Shown here one piece after another: positions 1 through 8,315 of a stretch of 16,031 nucleotides of DNA (the stretch's first letter is position 1; every line of letters starts with the position of its first letter). Under the pieces are notes generated by a model, which saw only the letters and a program-made list of their open reading frames with translations, was not told the DNA's origin and searched no databases. A program made the translations under genes and the position numbers. Source of the stretch: Schlegelella_A sp038258415 (GTDB taxonomy: Bacteria; Pseudomonadota; Gammaproteobacteria; Burkholderiales; Burkholderiaceae_C); assembly GCA_038258415.1 (NCBI GenBank), contig JBBSPY010000056.1:1-16031 (forward strand). The letters run 5' to 3'.

Positions 1-1
1 G

Positions 2-499
2 GAGCAGACCGACGTGCACTCCTTCGCCCCGCTCGAGCCGGTGGCCGACGGCTTTCGCAACCATCTGAAGAGCCGCTACAGCGTGCCGGCCGAGGCGCTG
101 CTGATCGACAAGGCCCAGCTGCTGACGCTGACGGCACCGGAGATGACGGTGCTGCTCGGCGGCCTGCGCGTGCTCGGTGCGAGCACGGGCAGTTCGACGC
201 ACGGACTCTTCACCCGGCGTCCCGGGACGCTCACCAACGACTTCTTCGTCAACCTGCTCGACATGAAGACCGAGTGGAAGCCGACGTCGGAGGACGCGAC
301 CGAGTTCGAGGGGCGCGACCGCGCCAGCGGCGAGCTGCGCTGGACCGGCACGCGCGTCGACATGGTGTTCGGCTCCAACGCGCAGCTGCGCGCGGTGGCC
401 GAGGTCTATGCGAGCGCGGACGCGGAGGCCAAGTTCGCCCGGGACTTCGTCGCGGTGTGGGCCAAGGTGATGGACCTCGACCGCTTCGACATGCGCTGA
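2..499 (+). CDS. katG: Catalase-peroxidase KatG, C-terminal part (5' end outside window)
   Basis: Bifunctional haem catalase-peroxidase that removes hydrogen peroxide in the cytoplasm. Only the last 165 residues are present; the frame is open from base 2 and begins EQTDVHSFAPLEP, so the GTG at 14 is an internal codon and not a start. Family hallmarks visible are ADGFRNH, the stretch LTAPEMTVLLGGLRVLG, the GLFTRRPGTLTNDFFVNLLDM region and the tail FVAVWAKVMDLDRFD, all typical of the KatG C-terminal domain. That domain is a degenerate copy of the catalytic one, so the haem ligand and the Met-Tyr-Trp adduct lie outside the window. The gene converges on osmC, another peroxide-defence gene, with 37 bp between their stops. 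The family call is very secure. Confidence 0.96.
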   Translation, partial: EQTDVHSFAPLEPVADGFRNHLKSRYSVPAEALLIDKAQLLTLTAPEMTVLLGGLRVLGASTGSSTHGLFTRRPGTLTNDFFVNLLDMKTEWKPTSEDATEFEGRDRASGELRWTGTRVDMVFGSNAQLRAVAEVYASADAEAKFARDFVAVWAKVMDLDRFDMR

Positions 500-507
500 G
501 CATGCGC

Positions 508-532
508 ACGCGGCGCCGGGGCGGCGCCGCGT
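508..532. terminator. Perfect 10-bp hairpin between convergent katG and osmC
   Basis: ACGCGGCGCC at 508-517 is repeated inverted at 523-532 with a 5-base loop, giving a perfect GC-rich stem that fills most of the 37-bp gap between the two stop codons. No T-run follows on either strand. It is therefore terminator-shaped but not a textbook intrinsic terminator; its position suggests a bidirectional end signal. Confidence 0.5.
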
Positions 533-536
533 CTGG

Positions 537-965
537 CTAGCTGTCGAGCTTGGCGGTCATCGTGACCTTCGCCTTCAGCACCTTCGAGAGCGGGCAACCT
601 TCCTTGGCCTTGGTCGCGAGTTCCATGAACTTCGCCTGATCGGCGCCGGGAATCTTCGCCGTCACGGTCAGATCACTCTTCGTGATCTCGAAGCCTTCGC
701 CCACCTTCTCGACCGTCACGGCCGCGTGGGTTTCGATCCGTTCCGCTGTCAGGCCTTCGTTGCCGAGCATCAGCGAAAAGGCCATCGAAAAGCAGCCGGC
801 GTGGGCCGCGGCGAGCAACTCCTCGGGGTTGGTCCCCGGCCCGCTCTCGAAGCGGGACTTGAATCCGTAGGGGGCCTCTTTCAGCACACCGGTTTCCGTC
901 GAGATGGTGCCGCCACCATCCCTGGTGCTGCCTTTCCAGACCGCGGTCGCTTTCCTGGTCGCCAC
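537..965 (-). CDS. osmC: OsmC-family peroxiredoxin
   Basis: Small cytoplasmic thiol peroxidase of the OsmC/Ohr superfamily; the OsmC subgroup reduces organic hydroperoxides and hydrogen peroxide. The protein is 142 residues, normal for the family. The two redox cysteines are visible: Cys58 in HAGCFSMAFS and Cys124 in GCPLSKVL. Arg38 and the TNPEELL segment (Glu49), which help form the active site, are also present. The start is GTG at 965, chosen because AGGAG lies 7 bases upstream and no better ATG exists. It lies 59 bp downstream of pccB on the same strand, so it could be the last gene of that transcript or have its own promoter. The OsmC rather than Ohr assignment rests on general resemblance (ATAVWKGS start, NPEELLAAAHAGCF core). 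Confidence 0.93.
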   Translation of the reverse strand: MATRKATAVWKGSTRDGGGTISTETGVLKEAPYGFKSRFESGPGTNPEELLAAAHAGCFSMAFSLMLGNEGLTAERIETHAAVTVEKVGEGFEITKSDLTVTAKIPGADQAKFMELATKAKEGCPLSKVLKAKVTMTAKLDS

Positions 966-1024
966 TGTTCGCTCCTAGCTTGTAGAGGGACAGGCAGTCT
1001 GGCACACGCGCGCCAGCGCTGCAT

Positions 1025-2557
<1,533 letters not shown>

Positions 2558-2587
2558 GGGTCGTGGTGGTCGTGGTGGTCCGGCCGG

Positions 2588-3379
2588 TCAGCCGGCCGAA
2601 ACAGGAGACAGCGGAAACAGCGCGGCCATCGCCTGCGCACCGATGACCTCGCGTCCGAAGGGCCGACGCGAACGCGGCAGGAAGCGAAGCGCTGCGAGGC
2701 GTCGACTCGCCGACTCGACCAGATGCCGAACCTCGGGTCGCTCGGCGGCGAGCACCGCAGCGACGGTTGCGCGGGCATCCTCGGCATCGACGACGGAGCT
2801 CGCATCGAGCATCCACACGGTCGAATGCAGGTACGCCAGCCAGTCGCGCGCCTGCGCCTCGGCGAGCGTCATCACGGTGAGCGGGTCGTCCTCGAAATCG
2901 ATCATGGCCAGCCCGTCGACTGTATCGATGAAGTTGCGGGCGAAGGCGTGACTCAGGCACCCGTCACGGGCATGGACGCCGACCAGCGCCTCGAGGCCGC
3001 GGCGCCACGCGGCCCGGCCCTCCATGCCGCCTTGCTCGATGCGCTCGGCGAGGTTCGCCCCCGCGAGGTGGCCGATGACGATGAAGTCGTGTTCGACGTG
3101 CAGCACCGACGGCACGGCCACGCCGGCGACAGCCAGCGCGCGCAGCCTCGCCACCTCGATCGCCTGCCCGTCGCGCCCCCCCGGCGCCGGAACGGCCTGC
3201 AGCAGCGACAGGTCGAAGGCGCGTGCGAAGAGGTTGACGAAGCGCGAGCGCCATACGGTGCGCGCCGGCCGGAGCCGCTTGATGACAACGAGGACACCGC
3301 TCGGCAGGTCGACGACCTTGACGCGCTGGCGCGCTCTGGCCATCCGCGTGCGAACGGCAGCGAGGTCGGCATCGTTCAT
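2588..3379 (-). CDS. Kinase-fold protein (BUD32/RIO/LPS-kinase-like), coupled to meaB
   Basis: Putative small phosphotransferase of the protein-kinase-like fold, 263 residues, substrate unknown. An N-terminal lobe strand VLVVIKRLRP carries Lys34, the expected ATP-binding lysine. Glu75 in QAIEVARLRAL could be the helix-C glutamate. A catalytic-loop-like stretch around residues 136-149 (His136, Asn149 in ARNFI) is followed by AMIDFEDDP, where Asp161 fits the metal-binding Asp of the DFG-type motif (IDFE in BUD32 and Kdo-kinase relatives). No signal peptide or membrane segment is evident, so it is probably cytoplasmic. Its ATG overlaps the meaB stop as ATGA (3376-3379), pointing to translational coupling, and pccB begins 30 bp after its stop. 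The fold is fairly secure. The substrate is not: a small molecule, a lipid A or sugar moiety, or a protein are all possible. Confidence 0.75.
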   Translation of the reverse strand: MNDADLAAVRTRMARARQRVKVVDLPSGVLVVIKRLRPARTVWRSRFVNLFARAFDLSLLQAVPAPGGRDGQAIEVARLRALAVAGVAVPSVLHVEHDFIVIGHLAGANLAERIEQGGMEGRAAWRRGLEALVGVHARDGCLSHAFARNFIDTVDGLAMIDFEDDPLTVMTLAEAQARDWLAYLHSTVWMLDASSVVDAEDARATVAAVLAAERPEVRHLVESASRRLAALRFLPRSRRPFGREVIGAQAMAALFPLSPVSAG

Positions 3380-4506
3380 GCGTCGCTCGCGGGCCCGTGG
3401 TCGCCGGGGGAATCGGCAGCATCGGCGTCGGCGTCGGCGTCGGCGTCGCTGGCGTGGCCACGCCTTGCCCGCCCTTCAGCGTAGACGTCGACCAGACGCT
3501 GCGCCGCCGCGGCCACGGGAAGCCGGCCGCGCTCGACGTCGGCGAGCACGCGCGACCACGCGGCTCGCACATCCGGGTCGCCGCGAAAGGCGTCGGCCAG
3601 CGCCGCATCGATTGCTCGCTGCAACGCATTCACGCTCTGTCCGCGACGCCGCGCCTCCCACTCGCCCGAAGCCCGCCGAGCCGCCGCCCACGACGAGATC
3701 GCTCGCCACACCTGCGCCACGCGAGGCGGATCGATCGCACTCGTCTGCAGCACCTCCGGTGACGCGAGCGCCTGGCCGCCGGGCCCGGTGCGCCGCATCG
3801 ACGACGCGAGCTGACCCGCAGCGCGCGCCGCCGCCGCCGGATCGAGATCGGCCTTGTTGACGACGACGACATCGGCGAGCTCGAGAACGCCCTTCTTGAT
3901 CGCCTGCAGATCGTCGCCGGCGTTCGGCAGTTGCAGGAGCACGAAGCAGTCGACGAGGCCGGCGACGGCGTCCTCGCTCTGGCCGACGCCGACGGTCTCG
4001 ACCACGACGACGTCGAACCCCGCGGCCTCGACGATGCGGATCGCATCGCCCGTCGACGCGGCGACGCCGCCCAGCGTGCCACTACTCGGGCTCGGGCGAA
4101 CGAAGGCGCGAGGGTCCATCGACAGACGCTCCATGCGCGTCTTGTCGCCGAGGATCGAGCCGCCCGACACGCTCGAGCTCGGATCGACAGCGAGCACCGC
4201 GACGCGGCGCCCTTCGGCCATGAGGCGCAGCCCCAGCGCCTCGATGAAGGTCGACTTTCCGACGCCGGGCGAGCCGGAGATGCCGATCCGCAGGGTCGGC
4301 CTGGAGGCAGGCGCCGCCGCGAGGTCGACGAGCAGGGCTTGCGCCCGCTGCCGGTGCGTCGCATGCGTCGACTCGACAAGCGTGATCGCCTTCGCGACGG
4401 CGCGACGGCGCAGCGTCGCGTCGCCGCCGAACAGGTCGCGCCTGAGCGCGGCGTCGGCGGTCGCATCGGCGTCGGCGTCGTGCTCGCGCGCATCGGATCG
4501 GGCCAT
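3376..4506 (-). CDS. meaB: Methylmalonyl-CoA mutase-associated GTPase MeaB (ArgK family)
   Basis: G3E-type P-loop GTPase that gates cobalamin loading and protects methylmalonyl-CoA mutase; it was formerly misnamed ArgK, an arginine-transport kinase. The 376-residue product shows Walker A GSPGVGKST (78-86), the VDPSSSVSGGSILGDKTRM switch region (108-125), ETVGVGQSE (170-178) and the guanine-specificity motif NKAD (217-220), all in family order. ATG 4506 is chosen because the family N-terminal helix follows directly; extending the frame to 4974 would run it antisense through most of folA. The protein is somewhat longer than typical (about 330) owing to Asp-Ala repeat tails at both ends (residues 10-15 and 354-363). 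The start lies 30 bp from the divergent folA start, leaving little room for separate promoters. The partner mutase gene is not in the window. Confidence 0.93.
   Translation of the reverse strand: MARSDAREHDADADATADAALRRDLFGGDATLRRRAVAKAITLVESTHATHRQRAQALLVDLAAAPASRPTLRIGISGSPGVGKSTFIEALGLRLMAEGRRVAVLAVDPSSSVSGGSILGDKTRMERLSMDPRAFVRPSPSSGTLGGVAASTGDAIRIVEAAGFDVVVVETVGVGQSEDAVAGLVDCFVLLQLPNAGDDLQAIKKGVLELADVVVVNKADLDPAAAARAAGQLASSMRRTGPGGQALASPEVLQTSAIDPPRVAQVWRAISSWAAARRASGEWEARRRGQSVNALQRAIDAALADAFRGDPDVRAAWSRVLADVERGRLPVAAAAQRLVDVYAEGRARRGHASDADADADADAADSPGDHGPASDA
3421..3450 (-). repeat. GTCGGC hexamer repeat encoding an Asp-Ala tail in MeaB
   Basis: One ATCGGC, three perfect GTCGGC units and a degenerate GTCGCT occur head to tail near the 3' end of meaB. 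On the coding strand they read as alternating GAC/GAT and GCC codons, giving a run of about five Asp-Ala pairs close to the C-terminus. A shorter version of the same repeat sits near the 5' end of the gene (about 4453-4480). Because the unit is 6 bp, slippage would change the length of the tail without shifting the frame. Confidence 0.8.
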
Positions 4507-4536
4507 GGCGCGATTGTCCGCGCAGACACTCGCCGC

Positions 4537-5025
4537 ATGGCCCGCCCTCCTCTGACCCTCGTCGCCGCCGTCGCCGCCGACGGCGGCATCGGCCGCGACG
4601 GCGATTTGCTGGTCCGCATCCCGGGCGACCTGAAGCGCTTCCGCGCGATGACGACGGGCCACACCGTGGTGATGGGCCGCAGGACGTGGGACTCCATCGG
4701 CAAGCCGCTGCCCGGCCGCGCCAACATCGTCGTCACCCGGCAACCGGCATGGCACGCCGACGGCGCCATTCGCTCCGGCTCGCTCGCCGAGGCGATCGAA
4801 CGGGCCGATCCGGCCCGACGCGTCTTCGTGATCGGCGGCGCCGAGATCTACCGCGCGGCGCTGCCCGAAGCCGATGCCCTCGAGCTGACGCGAGTCGACG
4901 CCGTCTTTCCGGCCGACACCTGGTTCCCTCCTTGGAACGAGACCGACTTCGTGCAAACTGCGCGCGAGGAACACGCCCTGCCCGACGGGACCCGCTACGC
5001 CTACACGTCGTGGCGGCGCGCCTGA
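4537..5025 (+). CDS. folA: Dihydrofolate reductase
   Basis: Reduces dihydrofolate to tetrahydrofolate with NADPH for thymidylate, purine and methionine synthesis. The 162-residue product has the standard length. Visible motifs are LVAAVAADGGIGRDG, the substrate-binding Asp31 in PGDLKRF (Asp27 of the E. coli enzyme), VVMGRRTWDSIGKPLPGR for NADPH and folate contacts, FVIGGAEIY (98-105), and LTRVDAVFPADTWFP near the end. The M20-loop segment reads GDLLVRIP where E. coli has NAMPWNLP, so the near-invariant Trp22 is Val26 here and Pro21 is Leu25. ATG 4537 fits the family N-terminus, but no clear Shine-Dalgarno precedes it. The gene is divergent from meaB; the DUF4337 gene follows after 33 bp in the same direction. 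Confidence 0.94.
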   Translation: MARPPLTLVAAVAADGGIGRDGDLLVRIPGDLKRFRAMTTGHTVVMGRRTWDSIGKPLPGRANIVVTRQPAWHADGAIRSGSLAEAIERADPARRVFVIGGAEIYRAALPEADALELTRVDAVFPADTWFPPWNETDFVQTAREEHALPDGTRYAYTSWRRA

Positions 5026-5058
5026 TAGCAGGCGCTTTCATCACCTGGGAGACATCGA

Positions 5059-5634
5059 ATGTCAGGCAAGGGCTTTCACGTCCACGGTCCGCATGACCAC
5101 GAGCTGGAGCACCGCTCGCACGAGGAGCCGCACGGCATGGCCGGGCGCCTCGCCGTCGCGACCGCGATCATCGCGACGATCGGCGCGATCTTCGCCTACA
5201 TGGGCGGCCTCGCGCAGCTCAACGCCGGCCTGTTCAAGAACGAGGCGGCGATCAAGAAGACCGAGGCCGCGAATCAGTGGGCCTTCTACCAGGCCAAGAG
5301 CAACCGGCAGAACGTGTCCGAGATGGCCGTCGATCTGGTGCCCGACGCGCGGAAGGACTTCTACCGGGGCGAGGCCACGCGCTACAAGTCGGAGAAGGCC
5401 GGCATCCAGAAGAAGGCCGAGGAACTCGAGAAGGAGTCGGAGGTCTGGAACGAGCGGACCGAGCAGGAAATCCACGTCGAGCATCGCTGGCAGCAGGCGA
5501 CGACGGCGCTGCAGATCGCCATCGCGCTGGCAGCGATCGCGCTGCTGACGAGCAGTCGGCGACTGCAGATCGGCGTCTACTTCGTGACGGGAATCGGCAT
5601 CGTCCTCGGCGTCCTCGCCGCGATGCACATCTGA
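5059..5634 (+). CDS. DUF4337-family membrane protein with His-rich N-terminus
   Basis: Conserved bacterial membrane protein of unknown function, 191 residues. The first 25 residues hold seven histidines (positions 7, 9, 12, 14, 18, 21 and 25) in patterns such as HVHGPHDHE. A hydrophobic segment at about 31-53 follows, then a long charged, probably coiled-coil region (about 60-145, rich in Lys and Glu), and two more membrane segments at about 148-165 and 170-188. This one-plus-two membrane layout with a helical soluble middle matches DUF4337. ATG 5059 has GGGAG 7 bases upstream, a good ribosome-binding site. It is probably cotranscribed with folA, although no functional link is known. The histidine cluster could bind metal, but that is inference only. 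Confidence 0.82.
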   Translation: MSGKGFHVHGPHDHELEHRSHEEPHGMAGRLAVATAIIATIGAIFAYMGGLAQLNAGLFKNEAAIKKTEAANQWAFYQAKSNRQNVSEMAVDLVPDARKDFYRGEATRYKSEKAGIQKKAEELEKESEVWNERTEQEIHVEHRWQQATTALQIAIALAAIALLTSSRRLQIGVYFVTGIGIVLGVLAAMHI

Positions 5635-5636
5635 GC

Positions 5637-5652
5637 CGGGCGCTCACGCCCG
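5637..5652. terminator. Short hairpin between convergent DUF4337 gene and ntrC
   Basis: CGGGCG at 5637-5642 pairs with CGCCCG at 5647-5652 around a 4-base loop, just after the DUF4337 stop and 15 bp before the convergent ntrC stop. The stem is only 6 bp and no T-run follows on either strand, so this is a weak candidate terminator supported mainly by its position. Confidence 0.3.
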
Positions 5653-5666
5653 CCGCTGGTGCAGCG

Positions 5667-7169
5667 TCACTTGTCGTCGAGCCCGAGCTCCTGGATCTTG
5701 CGCGTGATGGTGTTGCGGCCGATGCCGAGTCGCTGCGCCGCCTCGATGCGCCGGCCACGGGTGGTGTCGAGCGCCGCTTCGATGAGCTGCGCCTCGAAAC
5801 GACGCATCAACGTGTCCCAGACACCCGGTTCGCCGCGAGACAGCAGTTCGCGGGCCTCGCGGTCGAGGCCTTCCAGCCAGGTGGTGCCTTCGGGCCGTGG
5901 CTGCGCCGATGTCGAGGGCAACGCCGGTGCCTCCGCCGACGCCGCAGGCATCCCCGTCGACGCCGGTGCCGCTGCCGGTGACGGCGCCGCTCCCGCCGCC
6001 GACGCCGATCGATGTGCGCGCACCTGCAACTCGGGCGGCAGGTCCTTCCCATCGACGACCTGCGCCGGCGCCATGACGGTCAGCCAGTGGCAGATGTTCT
6101 CCAGCTGTCGCACGTTGCCGGGGTAGTCGAACAGCATCAGGCGGCCGATCGCCGAGTCGGTGAGACGCTTGCCCTCGACACCGAGCTCGCGCGCACTCTT
6201 GTGCAGGAAGAAGCGCGCCAGCGACGGGATGTCCTCCTGTCGCTCGCGCAGCGCCGGCAGTCGCAGGCGGATGACGTTGAGGCGGTGGAACAGGTCCTCG
6301 CGGAACGAGCCCGCCTTCACCCGCTCCTCGAGGTCCTGATGCGTCGCCGCGATGACGCGCACGTTGCTCTTCATCGGGTTGTGGCCGCCGACGCGATAGA
6401 ACTGGCCGTCGGAGAGCACGCGCAGCAGACGCGTCTGCAGGTCGAACGGCATGTCGCCGATCTCGTCGAGGAAGAGCGTGCCGCCGTCGGCCTGCTCGAA
6501 GCGGCCGCGCCGCGTCGTCTGCGCGCCGGTGAAGGCGCCGCGCTCGTGGCCGAACAGCTCGGACTCGAGCAGGTCCTTCGGGATCGCCGCGGTGTTGATC
6601 GCGACGAACGGCCCCGAGGCGCGCGGGCTGTGCTTGTGCAGCGCATTGGCCACCAGCTCCTTGCCCGATCCCGACTCGCCGGTGATGAGCACGGTGACGA
6701 TGCTCTGGCTGAGCCTGCCGATGGCGCGGAACACGTCCTGCATCGCCGGTGCCTGGCCGAGCATTTCCGGCACCTGCGCGGCCGGCGATTCGGCGACGTC
6801 CTCGCGCAGGCTCTCCTCGACCGCGCGGCGGATCAGGTCGACCGCCTTCGGCACGTCGAAGGGCTTGGGCAGGTAGTCGAAGGCGCCGCCCTGGAACGCG
6901 CTGACGGCGCTGTCGAGGTCGGAGTACGCCGTCATGATGATGACGGGCAGGTCGCGGTGCTTCTGCTTGATCTTGTTCAGCAGGTCGATCCCCGAGCCGC
7001 CGGGCATGCGGATGTCTGACACGAGCACTTGCGGCTCGTCGTCGTCCAGCGCGCTGAGGACATCGCGCGGATTGGTGAAGCTGCGCACCGTGAACTCCTC
7101 GCGGGTCAGCGCCTTCTCGAGCACGAAACGGATCGACTGATCGTCGTCGACGATCCAGATGGGCTTCAA
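5667..7169 (-). CDS. ntrC: Nitrogen regulation response regulator NtrC (sigma-54 activator)
   Basis: Two-component response regulator that, when phosphorylated by NtrB under nitrogen limitation, drives sigma-54 promoters such as that of glnA. The 500-residue product has a receiver domain (about 3-115; IVDDDQSIR, phospho-acceptor Asp52 in LVSDIRMPGGSG, Thr80, Lys102), an AAA+ domain with Walker A GESGSGKE (164-171), the sigma-54 contact loop GAFTGA (211-216) and Walker B TLFLDEIGD (231-239), and a C-terminal Fis-type helix-turn-helix (about 474-496, RIEAAQRLGIGRNTITRKI). An Ala/Pro/Ser-rich linker of about 40 residues (388-428) separates the last two. No ATG fits the N-terminus; TTG 7169 is chosen because GGAG sits 6 bases upstream. 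The gene starts 32 bp after the ntrB stop. Confidence 0.96.
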   Translation of the reverse strand: MKPIWIVDDDQSIRFVLEKALTREEFTVRSFTNPRDVLSALDDDEPQVLVSDIRMPGGSGIDLLNKIKQKHRDLPVIIMTAYSDLDSAVSAFQGGAFDYLPKPFDVPKAVDLIRRAVEESLREDVAESPAAQVPEMLGQAPAMQDVFRAIGRLSQSIVTVLITGESGSGKELVANALHKHSPRASGPFVAINTAAIPKDLLESELFGHERGAFTGAQTTRRGRFEQADGGTLFLDEIGDMPFDLQTRLLRVLSDGQFYRVGGHNPMKSNVRVIAATHQDLEERVKAGSFREDLFHRLNVIRLRLPALRERQEDIPSLARFFLHKSARELGVEGKRLTDSAIGRLMLFDYPGNVRQLENICHWLTVMAPAQVVDGKDLPPELQVRAHRSASAAGAAPSPAAAPASTGMPAASAEAPALPSTSAQPRPEGTTWLEGLDREARELLSRGEPGVWDTLMRRFEAQLIEAALDTTRGRRIEAAQRLGIGRNTITRKIQELGLDDK

Positions 7170-7175
7170 GGGGTG

Positions 7176-7179
7176 CTCC
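7176..7179 (-). promoter_or_regulatory. Ribosome-binding site supporting the TTG start of ntrC
   Basis: GGAG followed by CACCCC and then TTG AAG CCC ATC. This is the only start-like codon directly before the conserved receiver opening PIWIVDDD. No ATG or GTG lies in frame between here and the ntrB stop, so the site settles the start. Confidence 0.65.
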
Positions 7180-7201
7180 GGCGGACGATCAACGTGTGGG
7201 C

Positions 7202-8293
7202 TCAGGCCAGCGGGATCATGATCTTGAACACCGTGCGGCCCGGTTCGCTCTCGAATTCGACGGTGCCATGGTGCTGCTGGATGAAGGTCTGCGCGAGTGT
7301 GAGGCCGAGGCCCGATCCGCCTTCGCGCCCGGAGACGAGCGGAAAAAAGATCCGCTCGCGCAACGCGTCTGGCACACCGGGGCCGTTGTCCTCGACATGC
7401 AATTCCAGTGCCAGTCGGTGACGCAGCTTGCCGAGCGTGATCTGACGGACGACCCGGGTGCGGAACAGCAGCCTCGCATCGCCGGCCTGGATGCGATCGA
7501 CCAGCGCCTGGCTCGCGTTGCGCGACACGTTGAGCACCGCCTGGATCAGCTGCTCGCGGTCGCCCTGGAATTCGGGGATCGACGCGTCGTAGTCGCGCTC
7601 GGTGGCAAGCCCTGTCGGGTGCTCGGCGAGGATGAGCGCGCGCACGCGCTCCGTCACCTCGTGGATGTTGACGGAGGCGACGACGTGGGGCGAGCGGTGC
7701 GGCGCCAGCAGCCGGTCGACGAGCGTCGTCAGCCGGTCTGCTTCCTTGATGATGACCTGCGTGTACTCGGTGAGCGCCCGGCCCTCGATCTCCATCTCGA
7801 GCAGCTGCGCCGCGCCGCGGATGCCGCCGAGCGGGTTCTTGATCTCGTGCGCGAGATTGCGGATCAGCTCCTTCGACGCCTCGGCCTGCTCGAGCGCTCG
7901 TTCCTCGCGCTGCTGCCGCGTCTGGTGCTCCATCTCGACGAGCTCGAAGACGACGTCGGGCGAGCCGTCGATCCGATTGACCATGATGCGCACCGGCATC
8001 ACCTCTCCGTGCGTCGCGCCCGGGCGCTTGAGCTGCAGTTCCAGCCGGCTGGTCGAGAACACGTTGCTGCTGACGGCGTGGACCGTCTCGCGCAGCGCCT
8101 GCGGATCGGCGAACCAGTCGAAGGCCGAGCCCCTGGACAGACTGCGCCGCGACACGCCGAGCAGTTCCTCGAGCGACGAGTTGGCGAAGATGCACTCGCC
8201 CTGCGGCGTCACCACGGCGACCATCGTCGCCAGCAGGTCGAGCGCTTCGAGCGTCGCCGACGGTGGCGTGCCGGACGGCGCTGCGGTCGTCAC
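7202..8293 (-). CDS. ntrB: Nitrogen regulation sensor histidine kinase NtrB
   Basis: Cytoplasmic sensor kinase/phosphatase that phosphorylates NtrC; in the family its activity is set by the PII protein according to glutamine and 2-oxoglutarate. The 363-residue product has an N-terminal PAS domain (about 14-120, LEALDLLATMVAVVTPQGE), a dimerisation and phospho-acceptor helix with His149 in LAHEIKNPLGG, an N-box VLNVSRNASQAL (Asn259), G1 box DNGPG (302-306) and G2 box GSGLGLT (326-332). There are no membrane segments, as expected for NtrB. The GTG start at 8293 lies 22 bp after the DUF4124 gene stop and lacks a strong Shine-Dalgarno; it is supported by the PAS start that follows. Together with ntrC it forms the control pair of this operon. 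Confidence 0.95.
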   Translation of the reverse strand: MTTAAPSGTPPSATLEALDLLATMVAVVTPQGECIFANSSLEELLGVSRRSLSRGSAFDWFADPQALRETVHAVSSNVFSTSRLELQLKRPGATHGEVMPVRIMVNRIDGSPDVVFELVEMEHQTRQQREERALEQAEASKELIRNLAHEIKNPLGGIRGAAQLLEMEIEGRALTEYTQVIIKEADRLTTLVDRLLAPHRSPHVVASVNIHEVTERVRALILAEHPTGLATERDYDASIPEFQGDREQLIQAVLNVSRNASQALVDRIQAGDARLLFRTRVVRQITLGKLRHRLALELHVEDNGPGVPDALRERIFFPLVSGREGGSGLGLTLAQTFIQQHHGTVEFESEPGRTVFKIMIPLA

Positions 8294-8315
8294 GGCGTCG
8301 GCGGCCGCGCGACCG

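Noticed and set aside
2558..2599. Repeated GTGGTC units and a CCGGC/GCCGG inverted repeat between the kinase-like gene and pccB
   Set aside because: Short, imperfect and partly coding; too little to call a regulatory element or terminator within an operon.
3421..3450. Hexamer repeat as a phase-variation switch
   Set aside because: The unit is a multiple of three, so copy-number change cannot switch the frame; only the tail length would vary.
4507..4974. Upstream extension of meaB to the start of its open frame
   Set aside because: It would be antisense to folA and precedes the normal MeaB N-terminus; ATG 4506 fits the family.
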